A stretch of 7,530 bases of DNA from Bacteroidales bacterium UBA4230 (GCA_002395605.1 DGXO01000035.1:1-7530), one strand, 5' to 3'. Counted from the first letter of the stretch, positions 1-6,466 are shown. The notes: a model not told the origin generated them from the letters alone. Translations and numbers: made by a program.

Positions 1-1887
1 GTCCTTGCCCTCTACCGTGTAAAGATAATCCAGCAGGCTGGCGTAGTGTTCCTCAACCTTGCCGCGGACTATCTTCATGGTGGAGTTCATCATCTTGTTG
101 GCAATGGTGAATTCTTCGTCGCAGATACCAATGGCCGAAGGCAGCCAGCGCTCAGGGAACATGCCCTCATGCTTGCCACCCTTCTTGTAACCATCGACAT
201 CGGCCTGGATGAGATCCAGCATATAACGCTTGCCTTCCTCTGAAGCGGGGTCCAGGCCGTGCTTTTTGGCGGCTTCGGAGAGTGCGGTCTTGTCCGGAAC
301 CACAAGGGCCACGCAGAAAGGCTTTTGGTCATTGTGGAGCACGCAGGCGCTGACCCACTTGGATGTTTCCGTGAAGTTGTCCTCGAAGCCTTCCGGGGAG
401 TACTTTTCACCGTCTGAAGATATGAGGAGGCTCTTGAAGCGGCCAACCACATAAAGGAAGTCGGGGTCTTCGGGGCAGATGTAGCCCATGTCTCCGGTGT
501 GCAGCCAGCCGTCGATGATGGTGTCGGCCGTGGCCTTGGGGTTCTTCCAGTAACCGGCCATCACGTTTTCTCCGCGAATCACAATCTCTCCCTTGGTACC
601 GTTGGGGACCTGGTTGCCTTCGGCGTCAAGGATGACGCAGTCCATGGGCTTCACTATACGGCCGGAAGAGCCGAAGCGCGCATGACCTTCGGAGTTGGCG
701 CAGATGATAGGAGTTGCCTCCGTAAGGCCGTAACCCTGGAACATGGGCATGCCAACGGCGCAGAAGAACTTCTGGAGCTCTATGTCCAGAAGGGCGCCGC
801 CGCCCACGAAGAACTTCATGCGGCCGCCGAAGCTTTCGCGGACCTTGGAGAACACCAGTTTGTCGAAGAGGGCCACAAGGGGCTTGCGCCAGGCGGTGCC
901 GCCGGTGCCGCGGTTGTAGTATTCGCGGTTGTACTTGATGGCGTTGTCAAGGGCGAAGTAGAAGAGCTTTTCCGTGAAACCGCCCTTTTTCTTGATGGCG
1001 CCCTCTATGTTCTTCTTGAAGTTACGGGCAAGCGCCGGAACGGAAAGCATTACGTGAGGACGGACCTCGGAGATGGCCACAGGCACGTTACGCAGCGTTG
1101 CAAGGGCGTTTTTGCCGATGGGAACAAACGCAATTGAACCGCCGTAAATCATCATTGTGTACATGCCCGCAACATGTGCGAAGCAGTGGTCCAGCGGAAG
1201 GATGATGAGCATCACGGAACCTTCATCGATGGAGATGACGGAGTTTCCCTGCTCTACGTTTGCGGTATAGTTGCGGTGGGTAAGGAGAATACCCTTAGGG
1301 TCTGCGGTGGTGCCGGAAGTGTAGGAGATGTTGGCGTAGTCGTCCGGGCCGATTGAACGGAACCGGGCTTCGAATTCGGCCCTATGGGCCTTGAGGAATT
1401 CGTCTCCCATCTTCTGGATTTCGGAGATGCGGATTTCCTTGGGTTCCAGCTTATCGTAGTCAAATGCGGTGTCGTCGAAGACTATGACTTTTTCCACGGC
1501 GGGGCATTCCGGAAGGACGGCCCTGATGCGCGGAAGATGGTTGCCGGACACCAGGATCCATTTGGACTCGGAGTGGTTGATGCGGAAAACGAGGTCCTTG
1601 CCCTCTCCAAGGTTTACGGACAGCGGAACGTCCGTGGCGCCGGCATACAGGGCGCCGAGCTCCGAGAGTATCCACATTGCGCGGCTTTCGGACAGAAGGG
1701 CAATCTTGTCCCCTTTCTTGAGGCCGAGTGACATAAGGCCCGCACCAATGCGGTATGCTTCTTCGCGTGTTTGTTCCTGGGTTATTTCTTTCCAAACGCC
1801 ATCTACTTTTTCACGCAGATAGACGTTTTTGGCGAACTTGCGGGAGTATTTCTCCACGAAGTCGATGATGGTCATTCTTTCTGCCAT
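1..1887 (-). CDS. Long-chain fatty acid--CoA ligase (AMP-forming acyl-CoA synthetase), C-terminus cut by the window edge
   Basis: Activates long-chain fatty acids to acyl-CoA through an acyl-adenylate, a cytoplasmic or membrane-associated step feeding lipid synthesis or degradation. The frame is open for 629 codons from ATG 1885-1887 to base 1 with no stop, so the 3' end lies outside the window. Visible ANL-superfamily motifs: P-loop YTSGTTADPKG at residues 189-199; YGLTE at 386-390; TGD at 464-466; GRFKS around R483; and near the end STMKIVRGK, with K605 at the position of the catalytic C-domain lysine. The pattern resembles eukaryotic and Bacteroidetes long-chain ligases more than the NGKIDR type. 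The P-loop has Ala where most members have Gly (TSGTTG). Family length suggests only about 10-30 residues are missing. The start is 17 bases after the upstream kinase stop, so it is probably the third gene of that operon. No Shine-Dalgarno is present. The family is secure; chain-length preference is not visible. Confidence 0.93.
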   Translation of the reverse strand, partial: MAERMTIIDFVEKYSRKFAKNVYLREKVDGVWKEITQEQTREEAYRIGAGLMSLGLKKGDKIALLSESRAMWILSELGALYAGATDVPLSVNLGEGKDLVFRINHSESKWILVSGNHLPRIRAVLPECPAVEKVIVFDDTAFDYDKLEPKEIRISEIQKMGDEFLKAHRAEFEARFRSIGPDDYANISYTSGTTADPKGILLTHRNYTANVEQGNSVISIDEGSVMLIILPLDHCFAHVAGMYTMMIYGGSIAFVPIGKNALATLRNVPVAISEVRPHVMLSVPALARNFKKNIEGAIKKKGGFTEKLFYFALDNAIKYNREYYNRGTGGTAWRKPLVALFDKLVFSKVRESFGGRMKFFVGGGALLDIELQKFFCAVGMPMFQGYGLTEATPIICANSEGHARFGSSGRIVKPMDCVILDAEGNQVPNGTKGEIVIRGENVMAGYWKNPKATADTIIDGWLHTGDMGYICPEDPDFLYVVGRFKSLLISSDGEKYSPEGFEDNFTETSKWVSACVLHNDQKPFCVALVVPDKTALSEAAKKHGLDPASEEGKRYMLDLIQADVDGYKKGGKHEGMFPERWLPSAIGICDEEFTIANKMMNSTMKIVRGKVEEHYASLLDYLYTVEGKD

Positions 1888-1904
1888 ATGGGTTTAGGTT
1901 GGGT

Positions 1905-2525
1905 TTATTCTGAAGGGAAAAGGCCGAAGAGCTCTGCGTCTATCTTGTCTGTGATATACTGGAAATCCTCCGGCGAATTTTCAAACTTTATGTTGTCTAC
2001 GTCCACGATAAGGAGACGGGCTTTGTAGTCCTTGATCCAGTCTTCGTAGCGCTGGTTGAGACCGGTGATGTAGTCTATACGGATGGAACGCTCGTACTCA
2101 CGGCCGCGTTTCTGGATTTGGGCGATGAGGTTGGGGATGCTGGAGCGAAGATAGATGAGGAGGTCCGGCGGGTTTACAAGTGACATCATGAGGTCGAAGA
2201 GGTCACTGTAGTTCTCGAAGTCGCGGGTGCTCATGAGCCCCATTGCATGGAGGTTGGGGGCAAAGATGCGGGCATCCTCATAGATGGTGCGGTCCTGGAT
2301 GATAACTTCCTTGTGCTTGGATATTTCCACAACATCCTGGAAACGCTTGTTGAGGAAGTATACCTGAAGGTTGAAGGACCAACGCTCCATGTCTTCGTAG
2401 AAATCGGCGAGGTAGGGATTGAAGTCCACGGACTCGAACTTAGGAGTCCAGCCGTAATGCGCTGCAAGCATTTTGGTGAGAGTGGTTTTTCCACTGCCGA
2501 TATTTCCGGCGATTGCTATATGCAT
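1905..2525 (-). CDS. Deoxynucleoside kinase, copy A (dNK/dCK/dGK family)
   Basis: Phosphorylates deoxynucleosides to their 5'-monophosphates with NTP in cytoplasmic salvage. 206 aa. Walker A GNIGSGKT at residues 7-14; catalytic-type acid E31 in FES; RWSF followed by Q54, which aligns with the base-contacting Gln97 of human dCK (ERWSFTFQ); DR motif at D78-R79, equivalent to the ERS motif of animal enzymes; R127; and an Arg-rich LID around RGREYER at 140-146. Length is normal for bacterial members. It starts with MHIAIAG, the usual beginning of this family, so the ATG at 2523-2525 is secure. It lies 12 bases downstream of a close paralogue and 17 bases upstream of the acyl-CoA ligase, so the three are probably co-transcribed. 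In lactobacilli, tandem dNK genes encode subunits of heterodimeric kinases, so partnership with copy B is plausible. Which base is preferred (dA, dG or dC) cannot be read with confidence. Confidence 0.9.
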   Translation of the reverse strand: MHIAIAGNIGSGKTTLTKMLAAHYGWTPKFESVDFNPYLADFYEDMERWSFNLQVYFLNKRFQDVVEISKHKEVIIQDRTIYEDARIFAPNLHAMGLMSTRDFENYSDLFDLMMSLVNPPDLLIYLRSSIPNLIAQIQKRGREYERSIRIDYITGLNQRYEDWIKDYKARLLIVDVDNIKFENSPEDFQYITDKIDAELFGLFPSE

Positions 2526-2537
2526 ATTGTGTAATAA

Positions 2538-3149
2538 TTAAAATAATCCGTATAATTCTGCGTCTATGCGGTCTGTGATGAGGGCAAAGTCTTCTGGCCG
2601 ATTTAGGAAGTCCATGTTGTCGGCCTCAATGATAATGAGCCGGCCCTTGTACTCCGAAATCCATTTCTCATAGCGCTGGTTGAGGCCTGCGAGGTATTCA
2701 ATGGAAATTGACTGCTCATAGTCACGGCCACGCTTCTGGATCTGGGCCACCAGGTGCTCTATGCTGGAGCGGAGGTAAATCATGAGGTCCGGTTCCTTCA
2801 CCACTTCCATCATGACGTTGTAGGTGTCCATGTAGGTGTTGTAATCGCGCTCCGAAAGGTTGCCCTGCGCATAGTTGTTGGCCACAAAGATGTGTACGCC
2901 CTCAAACAGGGTGCGGTCCTGGATAATGACATCCTTGGATTTGCGAATTTCCATGACGTCGTGGAGGCGCTGCTGCAGGAAGTACATCTCCAGGGCGAAG
3001 GACCATCGTTTGATGTCCTTGTAGTAGTCTTCCAGATAGGGATTGTAGGTAACGGACTCGAATTTTGGCGTCCAGCCGTAATGGTGGGCGAGAAGGGTTG
3101 TGAGCGTGGTTTTACCGGCGCCGATATTACCTGCAATTCCTATATGCAT
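2538..3149 (-). CDS. Deoxynucleoside kinase, copy B (dNK/dCK/dGK family)
   Basis: Second deoxynucleoside kinase, 203 aa, clearly paralogous to the next gene along its whole length. Shared elements are MHIGIAGNIGAGKTT with Walker A at residues 7-14, HYGWTPKFES with E31, RWSF at 48-51, IIQDRT with the DR pair at 78-79, LMIYLRSS, IQKRGRDYEQSI in the LID, GLNQRYEKWI, and the ending RIDAELYGLF. The main active-site difference is E54 (WSFALEMY) where copy A has Q54; this position aligns with the Gln that hydrogen-bonds the base in human dCK. The motif after DR also differs (LFEGVHIF against IYEDARIF). It is the first gene of the apparent operon, 74 bases before the divergent metallo-hydrolase start codon. 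No Shine-Dalgarno precedes the ATG. Family certain; base specificity and dimer partner inferred only. Confidence 0.9.
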   Translation of the reverse strand: MHIGIAGNIGAGKTTLTTLLAHHYGWTPKFESVTYNPYLEDYYKDIKRWSFALEMYFLQQRLHDVMEIRKSKDVIIQDRTLFEGVHIFVANNYAQGNLSERDYNTYMDTYNVMMEVVKEPDLMIYLRSSIEHLVAQIQKRGRDYEQSISIEYLAGLNQRYEKWISEYKGRLIIIEADNMDFLNRPEDFALITDRIDAELYGLF

Positions 3150-3172
3150 GCGGATGACTGCCTTTATTCATA

Positions 3173-3204
3173 CAAAGATGCAAAATCTTTGTTAAATTTG
3201 CAAT
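3173..3204 (-). promoter_or_regulatory. Candidate promoter of the kinase/acyl-CoA ligase operon
   Basis: On the minus strand CATCTTTG (3180 to 3173) matches the Bacteroidetes -7 element TAnnTTTG at seven of eight bases, and ATTG (3204 to 3201) lies 20 bases upstream in the -33 position. A start near 3166 would give a leader of about 17 bases before the ATG at 3149. Confidence 0.45.
3193..3200 (+). promoter_or_regulatory. Candidate -7 element for the metallo-hydrolase gene
   Basis: TAAATTTG fits TAnnTTTG exactly and lies 22 bases before the ATG at 3223. No convincing TTTG is seen at the expected distance upstream, so this rests on the -7 box alone. It interleaves with the opposing kinase promoter, so the two divergent transcripts may compete for RNA polymerase. 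Confidence 0.35.
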
Positions 3205-3222
3205 CTCAAAACAGAAAGACTG

Positions 3223-3900
3223 ATGCTGCACACAAGAATATTCACTTTCAATCCCCTTGGCACAAACTGCATTGTAGCATGGCAGGACGGCTGCGGGGAA
3301 TGCGTGGTGGTGGACCCCGGAATGTCCTCCCCGGAGGGCTGCAAGGACCTCACGGACTTCCTTCAGGCGGGCGGGCTCACCCCCAAGGCCATTCTCCTTA
3401 CCCACGGCCATTTTGACCACATCTGGGGCGTGGAACGCCTCCTTGGCGTATATCCCGGCCTCAAAGTGTACATGCACGAGGCCGACAAAGGCATCATGGA
3501 CCAGATGACCGGAGGCCGATACGACATGGGCTTCTCTTTCCTGAAGCACGACTTCCCTACCATCGGCCTTGAAGACGGAGAGATTCTGGACATTGCAGGC
3601 ATTCAGTGGAAGGTTATCCATACGCCCGGCCACAGCCCGGGAAGCGTCTGCTTTTACGATGAGGCCGACAACCTCCTACTTTGCGGGGATACCCTTTTTG
3701 CCGGAAGTATAGGCCGAACAGACCTTGCCGGCGGGGATTACGATGTCCTGATGGATTCAATTCTCCACAAAGTGATTGTGCTTCCAGGAGACACTGATGC
3801 CATTCCGGGGCACGGGCAGCCCACAACAATCGGCCGGGAAGGAATGACAAATCCCTTCCTGGAGCCTTTCAACGAGGCTATGCCGGACGATTACATTTAG
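3223..3900 (+). CDS. MBL-fold metallo-hydrolase, single-domain glyoxalase-II-like (GloC/YcbL type)
   Basis: Cytoplasmic zinc-type hydrolase of the metallo-beta-lactamase fold, 225 aa. All expected metal ligands are visible: H61, H63, D65 and H66 in THGHFDH, H137 in TPGHSPGS, the bridging D156 in GDTLF, and H197 in IPGHG. The N-terminus (IFTFNPLGTNCIV) and GSIGRTDLAGGD are typical of the hydroxyacylglutathione-hydrolase-like group. It lacks the extra helical C-terminal substrate domain of classical GloB (about 250 aa), so YcbL/GloC-like enzymes are a closer match. Bacteroidetes generally do not use glutathione as main thiol, so the natural thioester substrate is uncertain. The start fits the family N-terminus. 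The gene stands alone: divergent from the kinase operon and convergent with rimM, whose stop codon overlaps its own (TAG 3898-3900 against TTA 3897-3899). Confidence 0.88.
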   Translation: MLHTRIFTFNPLGTNCIVAWQDGCGECVVVDPGMSSPEGCKDLTDFLQAGGLTPKAILLTHGHFDHIWGVERLLGVYPGLKVYMHEADKGIMDQMTGGRYDMGFSFLKHDFPTIGLEDGEILDIAGIQWKVIHTPGHSPGSVCFYDEADNLLLCGDTLFAGSIGRTDLAGGDYDVLMDSILHKVIVLPGDTDAIPGHGQPTTIGREGMTNPFLEPFNEAMPDDYI

Positions 3901-4376
3901 ATGAGCCCTTCCGGAATCCTGAGCTGAAGAACCTGCCCTTCCGGATCTATTGAAATCACAAGGTCCTCGTGAAGCGGAAGCAGGACTTCCTCTCCGCGGG
4001 GAGTTTTAACATATATGCAGGGGTTTCCGGGGATGTCTTCGTGGCCGGAGACCGTGCCTGCAAGGGCGCCTTCCGCGTCTTTTACGGTCCAGCCGGTGAA
4101 GTCTTCCCCCTCCTCTTCCTCAAAATAATCCGCGTACACGGCGGCCCCGGCCAGTTCATCGGCATCCTTGAGGGAATGGACGCCGGTTAAGCGGACAATG
4201 GCGCGGGTGTTTCCCCTTTTTTCAAAGGATTCAAAATAAAAGGGAACCGGCAGTCCGTCGAATTCGACGAACACCGGTTCCTGAAGGTCAATGTCCTCCG
4301 GGGAAACGTCAAGGAAGCTCAGAAGCAGCCCGCCGTCTGTCCCGTTGGATTTTAGAACCTGCGCAATTTTAAGCAT
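3897..4376 (-). CDS. rimM: Ribosome maturation factor RimM
   Basis: RimM binds ribosomal protein uS19 on the 30S subunit and assists late maturation of the 16S rRNA head. 159 aa, slightly shorter than many members (about 170). The N-terminal RimM domain covers roughly residues 1-85 (MLKIAQVLKSNGTDGGLLLSF, then the EFDGLPVPFYFES strand region and LTGVHSLKDADELAGAAVY). A PRC-barrel-like domain covers about 92-157 (FTGWTVKDAEG, IYVKTPRGEEVLLPLHEDLV, ending LRIPEGLI). Its ATG overlaps the rpsP TAA by one base (TAATG), so it is likely translated by coupling from rpsP. Identification uses both the sequence pattern and the rpsP neighbourhood. In many bacteria trmD and rplS follow; here the gene instead runs tail to tail into the metallo-hydrolase. 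No terminator hairpin is seen after it. Confidence 0.88.
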   Translation of the reverse strand: MLKIAQVLKSNGTDGGLLLSFLDVSPEDIDLQEPVFVEFDGLPVPFYFESFEKRGNTRAIVRLTGVHSLKDADELAGAAVYADYFEEEEGEDFTGWTVKDAEGALAGTVSGHEDIPGNPCIYVKTPRGEEVLLPLHEDLVISIDPEGQVLQLRIPEGLI

Positions 4377-4909
4377 TAAGCCTCTGTTGCGGGTTCTTCT
4401 GCAGGTGCAGCGGCCTCTTCTGCGGCCTTTGCAGCGGCTTCGGCCTCTGCGGCAGCCTTCTTCTCTGCAATAGCCTTTGCACGAGCCTCGTTCACCTGGA
4501 CCTCAGCGGCCTTTGCAGCCTTAGCGGCAGCAATAGCCTCGTTCTTGAGACCGGTCTTCTTGGCAGCGATCTTCTCATCCCTCTGGGCCTTCCAGGCGGC
4601 GAATTTTTCGTCGGCCTGAGCCTGGGTGAGAGCACCCTTTGCAACGCCCTCTGAGAGGTGCTTGCGGAGGAGGACACCCTCATAGGAGAGGATGCGGCGG
4701 GTAACCAGCGTGGGCTGGGCACCTACCTTGAGCCATGCAAGGGCCTTGTCACCGTCAAGGACGATGGTAGCGGGGTTGGTGTTGGGGTTGTAGGAGCCAA
4801 GGAGCTCGATGAACTTACCGTCGCGCGGTGCGCGGGAATCGGCCACAACAATGTGGAAGAATGCGAAATTCTTCTTTCCGTGGCGCTGGAGTCTGATCTT
4901 AACAGCCAT
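4376..4909 (-). CDS. rpsP: 30S ribosomal protein bS16 with long Ala/Lys/Glu-rich C-terminal extension
   Basis: Structural protein of the 30S body needed for 16S assembly. The start is the ATG at 4907-4909, giving MAVKIRLQRHGKKNFAFFHIV, the canonical bS16 N-terminus. A longer open frame extends upstream to 5197 but runs through the promoter and is rejected. Product 177 aa. Residues 1 to about 85 are the bS16 core (VVADSRAPRDGKFIELLGSYNP, then RRILSYEGVLLRKHL). Residues about 86-177 form a charged, then Ala-rich helical tail (QADEKFAAWKAQRDEKIAA, later KAAAEAEAAAKAAEEAAAPA). E. coli bS16 is 82 aa; long tails are usual in Bacteroidetes. First gene of the rpsP-rimM transcript, with a promoter at 4970-5000. 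The stop TAA at 4376-4378 overlaps the rimM start. Confidence 0.95.
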   Translation of the reverse strand: MAVKIRLQRHGKKNFAFFHIVVADSRAPRDGKFIELLGSYNPNTNPATIVLDGDKALAWLKVGAQPTLVTRRILSYEGVLLRKHLSEGVAKGALTQAQADEKFAAWKAQRDEKIAAKKTGLKNEAIAAAKAAKAAEVQVNEARAKAIAEKKAAAEAEAAAKAAEEAAAPAEEPATEA

Positions 4910-4948
4910 TGTGAATCTGTTGATTAAAAAATTAATAATGCGTATATC

Positions 4949-4965
4949 CCCCAACTCGTGAGGGA
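4949..4965 (-). promoter_or_regulatory. Hairpin at the predicted 5' end of the rpsP mRNA
   Basis: Minus strand CCCTCA (4965-4960), loop CGAGT, TGGGGG (4954-4949) forms a 6-bp stem with one G-U pair. It starts about five bases after the -7 box, so it would be the very 5' end of the transcript, about 40 bases before the start codon. A role in mRNA stability or S16 autoregulation is speculation. Confidence 0.4.
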
Positions 4966-4969
4966 CTGC

Positions 4970-5000
4970 AAAGGTAAGAATATTTTTTGGTCTTTTAAAA
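4970..5000 (-). promoter_or_regulatory. Promoter of rpsP-rimM
   Basis: Minus strand TACCTTTG (4977 to 4970) matches TAnnTTTG exactly. TTTA (5000 to 4997) lies 19 bases upstream at the -33 position, one base from TTTG. The bases after the -7 box, CAGTCCC, are identical to those after the tRNA-Leu promoter in this window. Confidence 0.65.
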
Positions 5001-5051
5001 TATTTTGTGAAGGATGAAACGTTTTCCCGGCATCCTGCATCTTTAGTACGT

Positions 5052-5636
5052 ATGAAAAGATTGCTGACAATAGTCTCTGCCGCGCTCATTTCGGCCGGCA
5101 GCTTCATTTCCGCCGCCCAGGGGCAAAACGAGATTAGCGTGTACATGGGCGTCATGAATGCGGAATATACATCGGTAGACATAAACCGCAGGTACAACTA
5201 CTACCGTGACCTATATGCTCTCTATGAACCTAATTACGATATAGGCTGCTACCCCACCGTCACACTGGACTACAACCGCCGTGTGCTAAGCTGGATGTCG
5301 GCCGGGGTTCAGGCCAACTGGGCGCTCATGCACGGTACGGGCAGATATGTGATGGAGAGCGCCCCTGAAACCAGTTTCAGGCAGCACATGGTTGCGGTGC
5401 TTCCCCAGGCAAAGTTCTATATCCCCGGCCCCAAACGCTTCAGGCCGTATGCCAAAGTAGGCTTGGGGATAGGTTTTTCCCTTGGAGACCAGGTGGTGGG
5501 AAAGCCTGTCACTTTCGCTTGGGACATAGCTCCAATCGGCTTTGAATGGGGCAGCAACACGGTTTACGCCATTTTTGAAGCCTCGTTCGGCAATGTGATT
5601 ACCGGCATGAGGTTCGGCATTGGGTACAGATTCTAG
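5052..5636 (+). CDS. Small outer-membrane beta-barrel protein (uncharacterised)
   Basis: Predicted 194-aa secreted protein. MKRLLTIVSAALISAGSFISAAQG is a Sec signal peptide (basic n-region, hydrophobic core, likely cleavage after A-Q-G at about residue 24). The mature part has alternating polar and aromatic strands: DYNRRVLSWMSAGVQANWAL, then RPYAKVGLGIGFSLG, and a terminal strand ending GMRFGIGYRF, with the C-terminal Phe typical of outer-membrane barrels. Its length would suit about eight strands. An in-frame ATG at 5007 would add 15 polar residues before the signal peptide, so 5052 is preferred. The upstream sequence has no Shine-Dalgarno and no good TAnnTTTG box; ATATTTTG at 5001-5008 is a poor match. 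The lipoprotein gene starts four bases after the stop, so the two are likely co-transcribed. Function unknown; porin, surface adhesion or envelope sensing cannot be told apart. Confidence 0.75.
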   Translation: MKRLLTIVSAALISAGSFISAAQGQNEISVYMGVMNAEYTSVDINRRYNYYRDLYALYEPNYDIGCYPTVTLDYNRRVLSWMSAGVQANWALMHGTGRYVMESAPETSFRQHMVAVLPQAKFYIPGPKRFRPYAKVGLGIGFSLGDQVVGKPVTFAWDIAPIGFEWGSNTVYAIFEASFGNVITGMRFGIGYRF

Positions 5637-5640
5637 GATT

Positions 5641-6315
5641 ATGAGAAAGATTGTTTTTGCTATACTTGCGGTGGCCGCACTCAGCCTTGCCGGCTGCACC
5701 AAACGCTACAGTCCCAACGGCTATGAGATTGTTGGAGGCACGGAATACTACGCCATTCTCCCGGCCCAGGAATACCTGATGGCTATTGCCGACGACATGG
5801 TGACCGACGTTCTTGGAGAACTTGAAACCGCACTCAAGGTGGAAGACCTTGGAAACTCCGCCAGCCTCAGGTTCGATATGGCCGAAGGAAGCATACTGGA
5901 AGAAGGCAAAACCTGGAAGGTCACGGGCAGCACAAGGGCCCTGAAGGGCATGACCATCAAAAACATAGGCTCAGACACCTGGGAAATGGCCTTTGACGGA
6001 GACTACAGCCTCAACGACTATGTGTATCCCGTGAGTTTCATAGCAAAGGCCAAGCGTGGCTCCCAGATCACAAACAACCACTACAACTGGGGCGTTACCA
6101 TTAACGGAAACCGTACGGAAAGGGGCGGCTACTCCTGCACATATTCATCAAAGAGCACCGTCCTATACCAGTGCACCCAGGACAACAAAGTGGGCTGGAA
6201 CGACGTAGAAGGCACCTATCTCCTTACCGTACTCCTTGACAATGAGCCGATTGACCTCTGGGCGCTGGAGTTCGATGGAATTCCCTCCGAAGCCATATTT
6301 TCAAGAGGCCTGTAA
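5641..6315 (+). CDS. Hypothetical lipoprotein
   Basis: 224-aa predicted lipoprotein. MRKIVFAILAVAALSLAGC is a type II signal peptide with lipobox LAGC and acylated C19. The residues after Cys (TKRYS) lack the acidic run associated with surface export of Bacteroidetes lipoproteins, so a periplasm-facing anchor is more likely. The mature region is rich in beta-type segments (SLRFDMAEGSILEEGKTWKV, DTWEMAFDGDYSLNDYVYPV, YNWGVTINGNRTERGGYSC). It has two further Cys, in YSCTYSS and YQCTQDN, which could form a disulfide. No family is recognised. ATG 5641 is chosen over the in-frame ATG at 5620 because it gives a compact signal peptide and follows the barrel stop by four bases. It probably forms a two-gene envelope unit with the barrel protein. 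No terminator hairpin follows; an A-rich stretch leads into the tRNA promoter. Confidence 0.75.
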   Translation: MRKIVFAILAVAALSLAGCTKRYSPNGYEIVGGTEYYAILPAQEYLMAIADDMVTDVLGELETALKVEDLGNSASLRFDMAEGSILEEGKTWKVTGSTRALKGMTIKNIGSDTWEMAFDGDYSLNDYVYPVSFIAKAKRGSQITNNHYNWGVTINGNRTERGGYSCTYSSKSTVLYQCTQDNKVGWNDVEGTYLLTVLLDNEPIDLWALEFDGIPSEAIFSRGL

Positions 6316-6332
6316 AAAAATCAAAAAAAATG

Positions 6333-6362
6333 TTGGGATTTGAAAAAAAGAATGTATCTTTG
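6333..6362 (+). promoter_or_regulatory. Promoter of the tRNA-Leu gene
   Basis: TATCTTTG (6355-6362) is an exact TAnnTTTG -7 element. TTG at 6333-6335 lies 19 bases upstream. A start near 6368 leaves a leader of about ten bases before the mature tRNA. Confidence 0.7.
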
Positions 6363-6377
6363 CAGTCCCAAACACTT

Positions 6378-6460
6378 GCGGATGTGGTGAAATGGTAGAC
6401 ACGCCACTTTGAGGGGGTGGTGGGCATTAGCCCGTGTAAGTTCGACTCTTATCATCCGCA
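6378..6460 (+). tRNA. tRNA-Leu, anticodon GAG
   Basis: Folded by eye. The acceptor GCGGATG (6378-6384) pairs with CATCCGC (6453-6459), discriminator A6460. D stem GTG/CAC (6387-6389, 6400-6402) with a GG-containing loop. Anticodon stem CCACT/GGTGG (6404-6408, 6416-6420) with loop TTGAGGG, giving anticodon GAG at 6411-6413, which reads CUC and CUU. The long variable arm (GGGC ATTA GCCC, 6422-6433) marks a class II tRNA, as expected for Leu. T stem GTAAG/CTTAT (6436-6440, 6448-6452) with loop TTCGACT. The terminal CCA is not fully encoded (CC then T), so the CCA-adding enzyme must finish it. Single tRNA with its own promoter and terminator. Confidence 0.96.
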
Positions 6461-6466
6461 CCTAAG

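Noticed and set aside
499..1137. Long plus-strand open frame opposite the acyl-CoA ligase
   Set aside because: It mirrors a clearly coding ligase frame with all catalytic motifs; the plus-strand translation shows no recognisable family.
2754..3416. Plus-strand open frame opposite kinase copy B
   Set aside because: It is antisense to a kinase with intact motifs and runs across the divergent promoter into another frame of the hydrolase.
5007..5051. Earlier ATG for the barrel protein
   Set aside because: It would put 15 polar residues before a complete signal peptide.
4910..5197. N-terminal extension of the rpsP frame up to 5197
   Set aside because: It passes through the promoter and hairpin and the barrel gene region; the ATG at 4907-4909 gives the canonical bS16 N-terminus.
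6316..6354. Terminator after the lipoprotein gene
   Set aside because: The stretch is A-rich with no inverted repeat; the T-run needed on the plus strand is missing.
6453..6462. tRNA-Leu 3' end as integration site of the cassette
   Set aside because: The 27-base repeat does not contain the tRNA end; only CCTAAGG is shared in inverted sense, which may be chance. The tRNA is intact with its own terminator between it and the repeat.
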